From: Rhizobium anhuiense
GTDB taxonomy: Bacteria; Pseudomonadota; Alphaproteobacteria; Rhizobiales; Rhizobiaceae
DNA length: 64,000 nucleotides
Assembly: GCF_003985145.1 (NCBI RefSeq)
Contig: NZ_ML133528.1
Span: forward strand, 1-64,000
Reading direction: 5' to 3'
A model generated the notes under the pieces. That model had not been told where the DNA came from and ran no database searches. It worked only from the letters and a program-made list of their open reading frames with translations. Each line of letters starts with the position of its first letter. Positions within the stretch are counted from its first letter, which is position 1. The position numbers were made by a program, and so were the translations under genes. Positions 17,471 through 26,245 of this stretch are shown one piece after another.

Positions 17471-17956
17471 TCATGCCGATTGCGCGGCGATGCCATTTCG
17501 CTTGAGTAGCCGGCTTTCTATGAGGCCGGCCAGGTGATCGCGAACCTCGCGGTAGCTTGTCAGAATCTGCTCGCGCGTTCCGCTTGCAACCGTGGGATCC
17601 ATCGTCGGCCAGTAGACGACATCGATCGCATTCGACCGGGTCAACTCGAGCGCCGCGTGATGGGCCTGCGGCGACAGGGTGATGATCAGATCGAAATAAT
17701 CGTCCTCGAGCTCTTCCAGCGTCTGCGGCTGGCGGCGGCCGAGGGAAAGCCCGATCTCCTCCAGCACCGCATCCACGAAGGGATCGCGCTCGCCGGCGCG
17801 AACGCCGGCCGATCGTATATAGGTATTGGCCGGCAGAATGCTACGGGCGATCGCTTCGGCCATCGGCGAGCGGATGGCATTCATCCCGCACATGAAGAGG
17901 ATGGCGCCCGGCCGCTTTCCCTCGTCGATGTCGGCGGCGCGATCCATTGCCGTCAT
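17471..17956 (-). CDS. Low-molecular-weight phosphatase family protein
   Basis: Cytoplasmic protein of the LMW tyrosine phosphatase/arsenate reductase fold, 161 residues. The P-loop CGMNAIRS at about 23-30 is a C-x5-R-S active site, and a candidate general-acid aspartate lies in VYWPTMDPT. Its stop leads toward infA; its ATG overlaps the TGA of the UPF0262 gene by 4 bp (ATGA, 17953-17956), so they are coupled. The natural substrate in this conserved operon is not known; the label arsenate reductase would be over-specific. Confidence 0.88.
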   Translation of the reverse strand: MTAMDRAADIDEGKRPGAILFMCGMNAIRSPMAEAIARSILPANTYIRSAGVRAGERDPFVDAVLEEIGLSLGRRQPQTLEELEDDYFDLIITLSPQAHHAALELTRSNAIDVVYWPTMDPTVASGTREQILTSYREVRDHLAGLIESRLLKRNGIAAQSA

Positions 17957-18426
17957 CCGCGCCAGTAGAGCACGCAGACCAGCGTGAAAAGGCGCCGGGC
18001 GGTGTCGAAATCGATCTCTATCTTGCCGGCCAGCCTGTCCTTCAGCGTCTGCGAACCTTCATTGTGGATGCCGCGCCGGCCCATGTCGATCGCCTCGATG
18101 CGGCTCGGCGTCGCCGAACGGATCGCTTCGTAATAGCTCTCGCAGATCATGAAGTAATCCTTGACGATCCGCCGGAAAGGGGTGAGCGACAGGATATGGG
18201 TGGCGACGCCGCCGCCCTCGTCGGTGGTGATGGCGAAGACCAGCTTCGAATCGACCAGCGAGATGTTCAGCCGGTATGGCCCACCGGCATGGCCGAGCGG
18301 CTCGAAGCTGTTTTCCTCGATCAGGTCGAAGATGGCGACAGCGCGTTCATGCTCGACATCGGGCGTCGAACGGCCGATCGTATCGTCAAGGACGACGTCG
18401 CAAAGCCGGAATTCGCCCTTCGCCAT
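17953..18426 (-). CDS. UPF0262 family protein
   Basis: Conserved alphaproteobacterial protein of unknown function, 157 residues. Recognisable segments are LCDVVLDDTIGRSTPDVEHE near the start, NISLVDSKLVFAI and SLTPFRRIVKDYFMICESYYEAIR. The ATG at 18426 lies 4 bp after the hisD stop; a longer upstream open frame is the shadow of hisD. It is linked with hisD and the LMW phosphatase gene by tight spacing, an arrangement seen across Rhizobiales. Confidence 0.92.
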   Translation of the reverse strand: MAKGEFRLCDVVLDDTIGRSTPDVEHERAVAIFDLIEENSFEPLGHAGGPYRLNISLVDSKLVFAITTDEGGGVATHILSLTPFRRIVKDYFMICESYYEAIRSATPSRIEAIDMGRRGIHNEGSQTLKDRLAGKIEIDFDTARRLFTLVCVLYWRG

Positions 18427-18430
18427 GCCC

Positions 18431-19729
18431 TCACCTTTCGAGGTTGAGGCGGATCGCGACCGACCGCGCATGGGCATCGAGGCCTTCGGAAACCGCAAGC
18501 GCAATCGCCGCCGGGCCGAGGCTGCGCAGCTGCTGCGGGCCAAGGCGCAGGATCGAGGTGCGCTTGACGAAATCGAGCACCGAAAGACCGGAAGAGAAGC
18601 GCGCCGAACGCGCCGTCGGCAGCACGTGGTTCGAACCGCCGACATAATCGCCGATCACCTCGGGCGTATGAGCGCCGATGAAGATCGCGCCGGCATTGCG
18701 GATGCCGTCGAGCAGCCGGTCCGGATCGGCGACGGCGAGCTCCAGATGCTCGGCGGCGATGCGGTTGGCCAAGGGAATGGCCTGTTTCAGATCGGCAACC
18801 AGGATAACCGCCCCGAAATCGCGCCAGCTCGCCGCCGCCGTCTCGGCGCGGTTCAGCGTCTTCAGCTGGCGTTCGACCGCCTGCTCCACCGCCTTGCCGA
18901 ACGCGGCATCGTCGGTGATCAGGATCGCCTGGGCGCTGACGTCGTGTTCGGCCTGCGCCAGGAGGTCGGCGGCAATCCAATCCGGATTGTTGTCCTTATC
19001 GGCAATGACCAGCACCTCGGAGGGGCCGGCGATCATATCGATGCCGACGGTGCCGAAGACATGGCGCTTGGCGGCAGCGACATAGGCATTGCCGGGGCCG
19101 GTGATCTTGGCGACCGGGGCGATCGTCTCGGTGCCATAGGCAAGAGCCGCGATCGCCTGGGCGCCGCCGACACGATAAATCTCGGTGACGCCGACGAGCT
19201 TGGCGGCGGCAAGCACCGCCGGATTGACGGCGCCGCCCGTGGCGGGAACGGCGATGACGATGCGATCGACGCCGGCGACCTTGGCCGGCACGGCGTTCAT
19301 CAGCACCGAGCTCGGATAACTCGCCGTGCCGCCCGGAACATAGAGCCCGACCGCTTCGATCGCCGTCCAGCGCGAGCCGAGACCGACGCCCATGTCGTCC
19401 TCGTAGATATCGTCCTTCGGCAGCTGCCGGCGATGATGGGATTCGATGCGCAGTGCCGCAAGCTTCAGCGCGCCCAGCACTTCCGAAGGCACCGCCTCGA
19501 CGGCGGCGTCGATCTCCTCTGGTGTGACGCGCATCGGCACGGTGGCGAAATCGATGCCGTCGAATTTCAGCGAATATTCGGCGAGCGCCACGTCGCCGCG
19601 GGCCCTGACATCATCGATGATGGCGCGAACGACGGTGTTCACATCCTCGGAGATTTCACGCTTGGTCGTCAGAAAGGCGGCAAAATGCTGCTCGAAACCT
19701 TCCGATGCCTGATCCAGCCAGATTGCCAA
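18431..19729 (-). CDS. hisD: Histidinol dehydrogenase
   Basis: Last two steps of histidine biosynthesis: NAD-dependent oxidation of L-histidinol to L-histidine, zinc enzyme. The 432-residue length is right. Seen motifs: YVPGGTASYPSSVLMNAVPA, GGAQAIAALAYGTETI, KITGPGNAYVAAAKR, DMIAGPSEVLVIADK and the C-terminal NHVLPTARSARFSSGLSV. It probably starts at TTG 19729 with GAGGGAA upstream. It heads the tight hisD-UPF0262-phosphatase block. Confidence 0.97.
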   Translation of the reverse strand: MAIWLDQASEGFEQHFAAFLTTKREISEDVNTVVRAIIDDVRARGDVALAEYSLKFDGIDFATVPMRVTPEEIDAAVEAVPSEVLGALKLAALRIESHHRRQLPKDDIYEDDMGVGLGSRWTAIEAVGLYVPGGTASYPSSVLMNAVPAKVAGVDRIVIAVPATGGAVNPAVLAAAKLVGVTEIYRVGGAQAIAALAYGTETIAPVAKITGPGNAYVAAAKRHVFGTVGIDMIAGPSEVLVIADKDNNPDWIAADLLAQAEHDVSAQAILITDDAAFGKAVEQAVERQLKTLNRAETAAASWRDFGAVILVADLKQAIPLANRIAAEHLELAVADPDRLLDGIRNAGAIFIGAHTPEVIGDYVGGSNHVLPTARSARFSSGLSVLDFVKRTSILRLGPQQLRSLGPAAIALAVSEGLDAHARSVAIRLNLER

Positions 19730-19797
19730 GGCCGATATTCCCTCTCAACTCGAAACTGCGATATTCAAACTTCAGGCGTCAAGCACTGAAGCTCTTT

Positions 19798-19851
19798 TTA
19801 TGCATGCCGTTATCCCGGAACCGCTGCACACTTCCGGGCGACATGCACTAG
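19798..19851. repeat. RIME-like intergenic mosaic repeat, copy 2 (right palindrome)
   Basis: About 54 bp with ends TATGCATGCCG ... GCGACATGCACTA, closely matching the right palindrome of the copy at 16108-16210. As in that copy, the end of the palindrome provides the stop codon (TAG) of the adjacent minus-strand gene, here DUF2948. Confidence 0.78.
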
Positions 19852-20279
19852 CGGTGACGCGGCTTGGAAGAGGCCTCCCAGGCGCCGCCGATATCGGCCA
19901 TCTGGACCTCGATGCATTCGACATCGAGCGCGATCGAGGCCGTGCCGGACAGCGACAGCTCGACCGTACCATCCGGCCCCTCGCCCTTCGGCTCGAAGCG
20001 CAGCGCCAGCAGTGACAGCACCTCGTCGCGTTTGCCACGATCGATGCCGAGCGACCGGACGGCCAGCACACGCTTGAAGACCAGGGCGGCACGGCGGCGC
20101 TCGAAACCGCGGCGCTTGCGCTCGGCACCTTCCCAGACGAAACGATTGACGGCAAGCGCGAACTGCGCGTCGCGCGGCGACCAGTCGATGTCTCCGACCT
20201 TGAAGACACTGTCCTGCATATGCGCGGAAACGACAGCAAGGTCCTCGTCATCGAGCGCAATAAGCTTCAGGTCGGTCAT
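19848..20279 (-). CDS. DUF2948 family protein
   Basis: Alphaproteobacterial protein of unknown function, 143 residues. Starts MTDLKLIALDDEDLAVVSAH and continues with QDSVFKVGDIDW, RFALAVNRF-like strand and RRRAALVFKRVLAV, all matching my memory of DUF2948. It lies between murA and hisD on the same strand, its usual place. The stop codon sits in a mosaic repeat that separates it from hisD. Confidence 0.9.
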   Translation of the reverse strand: MTDLKLIALDDEDLAVVSAHMQDSVFKVGDIDWSPRDAQFALAVNRFVWEGAERKRRGFERRRAALVFKRVLAVRSLGIDRGKRDEVLSLLALRFEPKGEGPDGTVELSLSGTASIALDVECIEVQMADIGGAWEASSKPRHR

Positions 20280-20374
20280 TCAGCCTCATCCCCCGCGGGC
20301 ACCGCCGGAATGGCGATGCGTCAGAAGGGAAATAAGATGCCGCAGCGGATTACGCAACCGGGATAAGGGCGCGT

Positions 20375-21667
20375 TTACTCGCTGATGCGCTCGACGATGG
20401 CGCCGCAGCGGGTCAGCTTCTCCTCGAGCCGCTCGAAACCGCGGTCGAGGTGGTAGACGCGCGACACCGTGGTTTCGCCCTCGGCGGCAAGGCCGGCGAT
20501 GACGAGCGAAACCGAGGCACGCAGGTCGGTCGCCATGACGGGCGCGCCGCGCAGGCGCTGGACACCTTCGATCTTCGCCGTCTGGCCGGAGAGCGAAATC
20601 CTGGCGCCGAGGCGGGCAAGCTCCTGCACATGCATGAAGCGGTTTTCGAAGATGGTCTCGGTGACATGCGAGACGCCGGAAGAACGCGTCATCAGCGCCA
20701 TGAACTGCGCCTGCAGATCGGTGGGGAAGCCGGGGAAGGGATCGGTGACGATATCGACCGGCTTGATGCCGGCGCCGTTGCGCTTGATGCGCATGCCGTT
20801 GTTGGTCGACGAGATCTCCGCGCCGGCCCGGCGCAGCGTTTCCACCGCGGTCTCGAGCAGCGCCACATCGGTATTTTCGAGCACGACGTCGCCGCCGGTC
20901 ATGGCGACGGCCATGGCATAGGTGCCGGTCTCGATGCGGTCCGGCAGGACGCGGTGACGGGCGCCGGAGAGCGAGGTGACGCCTTCGATGGTGATCGTCG
21001 CAGTCCCCGCGCCCGTGATCTTGGCGCCCATGGCGTTCAGGCAGTTGGCGAGATCGGCCACTTCGGGCTCGCGGGCGGCATTGCCGATAACCGTCGTGCC
21101 GCGGGCAAGCGTTGCCGCCATCATCATCACATGGGTGGCGCCGACGGAGACCTTCGGGAAGGTGTAGCGCGCGCCGATCAGGCCGCCGGCCGGTGCCTTG
21201 GCGTTGATATAACCGGCATCGATGTCCATCGTCGCGCCGAGCGCCGTCAGGCCTTCGATGAAGAGATCGACGGGGCGGGTGCCGATGGCGCAGCCGCCCG
21301 GCAGCGAGACGCGGCAATGGCCTTCGCGCGCGAGCAGCGGGCCGATGACCCAGAAGGAGGCGCGCATCTTCGAGACCAGCTCATAAGAGGCTGTCGTATC
21401 GACGATGGTGCGGCAGGTGAAATGGATCGTGCGGGCGTAGGAATCTTCCTGGCGCTCGCGGCGGCCGTTGACGGCGACATCGACGCCATGATTGCCGAGG
21501 ATGCGCATCAAGAGTTCGACATCGGCCAGATGCGGCACGTTTTCGAGCGTCAGCGTATCGCTGGTCAGAAGCGAGGCGATCATCAGCGGCAGTGCGGCAT
21601 TCTTGGCGCCGGAAATCGGAATGATGCCATTCAGCTCATTACCGCCGACGATTCTGATACGATCCAT
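20375..21667 (-). CDS. murA: UDP-N-acetylglucosamine 1-carboxyvinyltransferase
   Basis: First committed step of peptidoglycan synthesis: transfer of enolpyruvate from PEP to UDP-GlcNAc, cytoplasmic. 430 residues with MDRIRIVGGNELNGIIPISG at the start, KNAALPLMIASLLT, and the catalytic cysteine in LPGGCAIGTRPVDLF (fosfomycin target). DPFPGFPTDLQAQFMAL and ENRFMHVQEL near the end are conserved. Full length with an ATG start. It heads the murA-DUF2948-hisD block. Confidence 0.97.
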   Translation of the reverse strand: MDRIRIVGGNELNGIIPISGAKNAALPLMIASLLTSDTLTLENVPHLADVELLMRILGNHGVDVAVNGRRERQEDSYARTIHFTCRTIVDTTASYELVSKMRASFWVIGPLLAREGHCRVSLPGGCAIGTRPVDLFIEGLTALGATMDIDAGYINAKAPAGGLIGARYTFPKVSVGATHVMMMAATLARGTTVIGNAAREPEVADLANCLNAMGAKITGAGTATITIEGVTSLSGARHRVLPDRIETGTYAMAVAMTGGDVVLENTDVALLETAVETLRRAGAEISSTNNGMRIKRNGAGIKPVDIVTDPFPGFPTDLQAQFMALMTRSSGVSHVTETIFENRFMHVQELARLGARISLSGQTAKIEGVQRLRGAPVMATDLRASVSLVIAGLAAEGETTVSRVYHLDRGFERLEEKLTRCGAIVERISE

Positions 21668-21774
21668 GTGCGCTTACGGGCCGCGCCCGCCTTTCCTGAA
21701 AGTTCTGCCTTGGAATAAGGAGTGGAGTGTTTAGGGGATTTCTGACGACGCTTCAATTCGTCCGGGACGGAACA

Positions 21775-21969
21775 TTACGATTCGTCCATTTTTGCGGCGG
21801 GCAGTCCATTTGTTTCGTCGGCCTGGCCCGAACGGCGGGCGCGCACCTGCTGTTTGCGTCGCCCCAGATTTTCCCTGAGCTTTTCAGCGGCGCGCTCGCG
21901 ACGCAGTTTCGCCTGTGCCTCGATTGCCTTTTTGCGGCTCTGCTGGCCGGTTTCGGTCTTGTCGTTCAT
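21775..21969 (-). CDS. Small basic hypothetical protein
   Basis: A 64-residue, very charged, probably helical protein (RKKAIEAQAKLRRERAAEKL, then RRKQQVRARRSGQ). It begins at ATG 21969; a longer open frame upstream runs into tRNA-Thr and is not credible. No family recognised. It lies 107 bp upstream of murA on the same strand. Composition suggests nucleic-acid or ribosome association, which is only a guess. Confidence 0.6.
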   Translation of the reverse strand: MNDKTETGQQSRKKAIEAQAKLRRERAAEKLRENLGRRKQQVRARRSGQADETNGLPAAKMDES

Positions 21970-22125
21970 GCCAAAAGAATTAGCCGAATTCGCGCTGATC
22001 CAAAAGGCCCTTGCATGGCAATCCACGCGAAGTTGGAATTTGCTGCTTGCGCTTGCCGTCAAGCTGTGGCAATAGCCGCCCCGTTCCCGCGATTGAGCCA
22101 CCCGGCTCGCACGGGTACTGGTCCT

Positions 22126-22200
22126 GCTGCCGTAGCTCAGTGGTAGAGCACACCCTTGGTAAGGGTGAGGTCGGTGGTTCAATCCCACTCGGCAGCACCA
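22126..22200 (+). tRNA. tRNA-Thr (GGT)
   Basis: A 75-nt cloverleaf with encoded CCA. Acceptor GCTGCCG pairs with CGGCAGC; D-arm AGCTCAGTGGTAGAGC; anticodon stem ACCCT/AGGGT with loop TGGTA giving GGT; T-arm GGTTCAATCCC. Confidence 0.97.
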
Positions 22201-22514
22201 GTTTTCTTTCAGTATTAGGAATCATTTTGCTCACTCGGTGAGGCCAGCCCCTCATCCGGCTGCCGCCACCTTCTCCCGTAAACGGGGCGAAGGGACCCGG
22301 CCGCACGCTCTCCGTTTCACCAACCTCTCGCAGGGCAGCCATCTGACGAGAGCCGGGAAGGCCATGCAGGCTGACATTTCGTCTCATCAGCAATAATCGA
22401 TTCACCATTGTTGACCGCAAAAATCGCGCTAGAATGCCTATCATGGCGGAGTTTCCCCGGAGGAACTGGGAGATGCTGCACGTCGTTTCTGTCGACAATC
22501 GTGGAGGAGTATCG
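22201..22514. repeat. Intergenic region with a CCTTCTCCC-type mosaic repeat
   Basis: About 310 bp after tRNA-Thr. At 22248-22296 lies a palindromic mosaic of the CCCCTCATCCGGC ... CCTTCTCCCGTAAACGGGG kind, common between rhizobial genes; related sequence is at 44200-44236. The right end contains GGAGGAG, the ribosome binding site of the DUF982 gene. No other gene seen. Confidence 0.6.
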
Positions 22515-22757
22515 ATGGCAACTGAAAGATGGAACAGCCCGGTCAAGGTCGGTTTCGAAGGTGCCGATGCGCGAACGGTCAATGGTCCGTTCGATGCGCT
22601 GAAGTGCCTGGCGGATCTCTGGCCGAGTATGCGCGGGCTTCGTTACATCAAGGCCCGCAGCGCCTGCCGGGCAGCGCTCGACGGGCGCAAGAGCGTGGAA
22701 GAAGCAAGAGCCGAGTTCCTGGCGGCGGCCGAAGAGGCGAAGCTGAAGCTGCATTGA
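22515..22757 (+). CDS. DUF982 domain protein
   Basis: Small cytoplasmic protein, 80 residues, of the DUF982 family that is greatly expanded in Rhizobium. Conserved pattern: WNSPVKVGFEGADARTVNGP, DALKCLADLWPSMRG, ARSACRAALDGRKSVEEAR. The ATG at 22515 follows GGAGGAG by 6 bp; an upstream in-frame extension to 22434 is not needed. Function of the family is not known. Flanked on both sides by mosaic repeats, so probably monocistronic. Confidence 0.9.
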   Translation: MATERWNSPVKVGFEGADARTVNGPFDALKCLADLWPSMRGLRYIKARSACRAALDGRKSVEEARAEFLAAAEEAKLKLH

Positions 22758-22761
22758 ACTG

Positions 22762-22809
22762 GCGCATAATCCTTTCCGAAAATCGATTCCGATTTTCGGG
22801 GTTATGCGC
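22762..22809. repeat. Palindromic intergenic repeat (GCGCATAA...TTATGCGC)
   Basis: A 48-bp nested palindrome starting 5 bp after the DUF982 stop: outer arms GCGCATAA / TTATGCGC and inner arms CCGAAAATCG / CGATTTTCGG-like. This is a very common rhizobial intergenic repeat type and could also act as a transcript-end hairpin. Confidence 0.75.
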
Positions 22810-23050
22810 TGCACTTCGGTCGGGATTTCCAGGTCACTTCAGGTCGTTCGTAAACGGAACGTGCCGGAACGGAACAATGTTTTAATTTTGCTTAACCCTG
22901 CATCGAACTCGCGCCGGGTTTTTGTGCAACAGGTGTTGCGCCTGGTACAGGTGTCTTCATAGAAGATGCCCAGCCATCATGATGATGGTTAGAGGCTCGT
23001 ACCCTTAGCGGAGACGCAGGCGAGCCTCGTCCGAGCAAGTCCTCATGTTT
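22810..23050. other. Intergenic region with a possible structured RNA
   Basis: About 240 bp without a gene. Between 22992 and 23028 GAGGCTCG and CGAGCCTC can pair around a 21-nt loop, preceded by ATCATGATGAT, a palindrome. An orphan small RNA is possible, but no promoter or T-run confirms it. Confidence 0.3.
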
Positions 23051-23311
23051 TCAGCAGTCCGCGCCGCCCTCGTCCTCGACCTCGACATAACCGACGCCGA
23101 TGATCGTACCGTCCGCCGCGCGGATGAAGGAGGGGAGATAGTGGGGCTCTACCGGCTGGCAGGCGACGGCCCCGGTATATTCGTTGAGGGCGATCTGGTC
23201 CTTCGGCAGAGCGGAATAATTCGTGCCGGTTTCCAGCGAGGCATGGGCGGAGCCGGCAAGGACACCGCCTGTAATCAAGGTCATTGCAGAGATGCGAAGA
23301 AGCGACTGCAT
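23051..23311 (-). CDS. Small exported protein of unknown function
   Basis: Eighty-six residues starting at ATG 23311 (M of MQSLLRISAMTLITGG), with a clear Sec signal peptide ending at SAHAS near residue 25. The mature part of about 60 residues has one cysteine pair (VACQPVEPHYLPSFIRA and GGADC) and a strand-rich look (DGTIIGVGYVEVEDE). No family recognised. It is transcribed alone. Confidence 0.65.
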   Translation of the reverse strand: MQSLLRISAMTLITGGVLAGSAHASLETGTNYSALPKDQIALNEYTGAVACQPVEPHYLPSFIRAADGTIIGVGYVEVEDEGGADC

Positions 23312-23404
23312 GAGGGTCTCCAGCGTTTGGGTCCGGCCTTTCAACCCGCGGAGGGCATTTTGGTTCCCTTCATGCGTCGCAAGACATGACGGCGCGCGGG
23401 CCGG

Positions 23405-23665
23405 CTAGCGTCGCAGCAGGCGACCGCGCACATGGCCTCGGCCGACGATGCTCTCGGCGATCTCGACGGCCCGCTCGACATCACCGCGCCGGCGCACGAA
23501 ACCTTCCAGGACGACATAGGCGCCCGATATGCTGACGATGATGTCCGCCGCTTCGATATCGCCGGCCGCATGAAGGGCGCTTTCCACCGAAGCGCGCGTC
23601 GCCGCATCGCTGTGGCCCTGCCGGCCGGACTCCTCATGGTCGGTGAATGCTGGAAATCCGAGCAC
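23405..23665 (-). CDS. BON-domain protein
   Basis: Eighty-six residues with a BON fold: ASVESALHAAGDIEAADIIV, SGAYVVLEGFVRRRGDVERA and EIAESIVGRGHVRGRL. BON domains bind phospholipid surfaces or partner proteins. No signal peptide is visible with the GTG start at 23665 (AGGAGA 9 bp upstream). Neighbours are unrelated. Confidence 0.75.
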   Translation of the reverse strand: MLGFPAFTDHEESGRQGHSDAATRASVESALHAAGDIEAADIIVSISGAYVVLEGFVRRRGDVERAVEIAESIVGRGHVRGRLLRR

Positions 23666-23791
23666 CGTGGCCGTCTCCTGATGTTGGTAGATATCGGTTA
23701 ACGCCGCGGCGAGGCATTTCGTTGCGGCCGGGTGGACAGCCCTTGGCGAAAGACGCGGCGATTTCCATATCTGGCTGCAGTCGAAAGAGGG

Positions 23792-24067
23792 ATGAAGACG
23801 ATGAAAGCGCTTCTATCAGCCTTGTTAACCGCGGCCTTGCTTGCCGGCTGCTCCTCGGCCGATAGCCCGGCGCTGGAGCCCATTCCGGGCAGCATTACCT
23901 ATGGCGGCCAGCCGCGAACGAAGCTCACCAAGTCGCCGGTCGGCAGCGCCGTCTACAACCAGTTCTACAACGAGACGGGCCAGCGCGTGGAGGAAACCTA
24001 TATTCTTCAGCCGGACCGCAGCCTGAAACTGGTGCGGCGTGTCGTCGGCCCGGATTTCCCCGACTGA
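23792..24067 (+). CDS. Small lipoprotein of unknown function
   Basis: A 91-residue protein with a lipoprotein signal peptide (LLTAALLAGCSS, lipobox LAGC, Cys at about 20). The mature part contains GSITYGGQPRTKLTKSPVGS and RVEETYILQPDRSLKLV. The ATG at 23792 follows AAGAGGG. No family recognised. It is expected on the periplasmic face of a membrane. Confidence 0.72.
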   Translation: MKTMKALLSALLTAALLAGCSSADSPALEPIPGSITYGGQPRTKLTKSPVGSAVYNQFYNETGQRVEETYILQPDRSLKLVRRVVGPDFPD

Positions 24068-24172
24068 GGCTGCCGTCACGCCACAACGCTTGACAGCGAG
24101 GGCAATCGCGAACATTCAAGGAACATCTAATCTTTCCCCAGTGATTCTGCGGGAGCCCGACCGGACGGCTGG

Positions 24173-26233
24173 ATGTACCTCGAAAAGCTCAATCCGCAGC
24201 AGCGCATGGCCGTCGAGCACGGCACGCTCACCGACGGCAGCCATATTGCCGGGCCGCTGCTGGTCATTGCCGGCGCCGGCTCCGGCAAGACGAATACGCT
24301 GGCGCATCGGGTCGCCCATCTGATCGTCAAGGGCGCCGATCCCCGCCGCATCCTGCTGATGACCTTCTCGCGCCGGGCAGCCGCCGAGATGGCGCGGCGC
24401 GTCGAGCGCATCTGCCGCGATGTGCTTGGTGCCAATGCCGGCGTCATGGCCGACGCGCTTTCCTGGTCGGGCACCTTCCACGGCATCGGCGCGCGGCTGT
24501 TGCGCGATTACGCCCAGCAGATCGGCCTCGATCCGGATTTCACCATCCACGACCGCGAAGATAGTGCCGACCTGATGAACCTCATCCGGCACGACCTCGG
24601 CTTCTCCAAGACGGAAAGCCGCTTTCCCACGAAGGGCACCTGTCTTGCCATCTATTCCCGAGCGGTGAATTCGGAAACCGCGCTCGATCTCGTGCTGCGC
24701 GACGCCTTTCCCTGGTGCGCGGCGTGGGACAAACAGCTGCGCGAACTTTTCGCCTGTTACGTCGAGTCCAAGCAGAGCCAGAACGTGCTCGACTACGACG
24801 ACCTGCTGCTTTACTGGGCGCAGATGGTCGGCGAGACTGTCATTGCCGAGGATATCGGCGATCGTTTCGACCATGTGCTCGTCGACGAATATCAGGACAC
24901 CAACCGGCTGCAGGCCTCGATCCTCATGGCGCTGAAGCCCGGCGGCCAGGGGTTGACCGTCGTCGGCGACGATGCGCAGTCGATCTATTCCTTCCGTGCC
25001 GCGACGGTGCGCAATATCCTCGATTTTCCCGCCGCCTTCAGCCCGGCCGCCGATATCGTCACGCTCGACCGCAACTACCGCTCGACGCAGCCGATCCTTG
25101 CGGCTGCCAACGCCGTCATCGATCTCGCCTCGGAGCGCTTCACCAAGAATCTCTGGACCGAGCGGCAATCGTCCGAGCGGCCGCGCCTGGTGACGGTGCG
25201 CGACGAGGCCGAGCAGGCGCGCTACGTTGCCGACATGGTGCTCGACAACCGCGAAGAAGGTCTCAAGCTCAAGCAGCAGGCCGTGCTGTTCCGCGCCTCG
25301 CATCACAGCGGGCCGCTTGAGGTCGAGTTGACCCGGCGCAACATTCCCTTCGTCAAGTTCGGAGGGCTGAAGTTTCTCGACAGCGCGCATGTCAAGGACA
25401 TGCTGGCTGCGCTGCGCTTCGCGCAGAACCCGCGCGACCGGGTGGCGGGCTTCCGGCTGATGCAGATCCTGCCGGGCGTCGGGCCGTCGACGGCGCAGAA
25501 GGCGCTCGACCTGATGGCCGAGGATGCCAGCCCGTTATCCGCGCTTGCCGCCATGCCCGCGCCGCCGCGCTCCGGCGAGGACTGGACTGATTTCGTTTCG
25601 ATGCTGCAGGAGCTGAAGACCGGCAAGGCCGGCTGGCCGGCGGAAATCGGTCTGGCGCGGCAATGGTACGTGCCGCATCTGGAACGGCTGCATGAGGACG
25701 CCGCGACGCGCCAGGCCGATCTGCTGCAGCTCGAGCAGATCGCCAGCGGTTATGCCTCGCGCGAGCGTTTCCTCACCGAACTCACCCTCGACCCGCCGGA
25801 TGCGACCAGCGACCAGGCGGGCGTGCCGCTCCTCGACGACGATTATCTCATCCTGTCTACCATCCACTCCGCCAAGGGCCAGGAATGGACGCGGGTCTTC
25901 ATGCTGAACGTCGTCGACGGCTGCATTCCGAGCGATCTCGCCGTCGGCGCCAGCGCCGAAATCGAGGAGGAACGCCGGCTGCTCTATGTGGCGATGACGC
26001 GCGCCCGGGATGGCCTCGACCTCGTCGTGCCGCAACGCTTCTTCACCTATGGGCAGAATTCGCAGGGCGACCGGCATGTCTATGCCTCACGCAGCCGCTT
26101 CATTCCCGCCACCCTGCTGCAGTTCTTCGAGGCCTGCAGCTGGCCGCAGGTGAAATCGCAGACCGCCGCTCAAGCGCAGGCGCGGCAGGTACGCATCGAT
26201 GTCGGTGCCCGCATGCGCGGCATGTGGCGATAG
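24173..26233 (+). CDS. UvrD/Rep-like superfamily 1 DNA helicase
   Basis: 3'-5' DNA helicase, 686 residues. Motifs in order: LNPQQRMAVEHG (Q motif), AGAGSGKT (I), FSRRAAAEM (Ia), VDEYQDTN (II), GDDAQSIYSFRAA (III), LDRNYRS (IV), TIHSAKGQEW (V) and RRLLYVAMTRARDG (VI). The C-terminus after motif VI is short, without the UvrD Tudor-like extension, so it is not obviously uvrD itself. No operon partner nearby. DNA repair or replication role is expected. Confidence 0.93.
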   Translation: MYLEKLNPQQRMAVEHGTLTDGSHIAGPLLVIAGAGSGKTNTLAHRVAHLIVKGADPRRILLMTFSRRAAAEMARRVERICRDVLGANAGVMADALSWSGTFHGIGARLLRDYAQQIGLDPDFTIHDREDSADLMNLIRHDLGFSKTESRFPTKGTCLAIYSRAVNSETALDLVLRDAFPWCAAWDKQLRELFACYVESKQSQNVLDYDDLLLYWAQMVGETVIAEDIGDRFDHVLVDEYQDTNRLQASILMALKPGGQGLTVVGDDAQSIYSFRAATVRNILDFPAAFSPAADIVTLDRNYRSTQPILAAANAVIDLASERFTKNLWTERQSSERPRLVTVRDEAEQARYVADMVLDNREEGLKLKQQAVLFRASHHSGPLEVELTRRNIPFVKFGGLKFLDSAHVKDMLAALRFAQNPRDRVAGFRLMQILPGVGPSTAQKALDLMAEDASPLSALAAMPAPPRSGEDWTDFVSMLQELKTGKAGWPAEIGLARQWYVPHLERLHEDAATRQADLLQLEQIASGYASRERFLTELTLDPPDATSDQAGVPLLDDDYLILSTIHSAKGQEWTRVFMLNVVDGCIPSDLAVGASAEIEEERRLLYVAMTRARDGLDLVVPQRFFTYGQNSQGDRHVYASRSRFIPATLLQFFEACSWPQVKSQTAAQAQARQVRIDVGARMRGMWR

Positions 26234-26245
26234 GCCCAGGACAGT

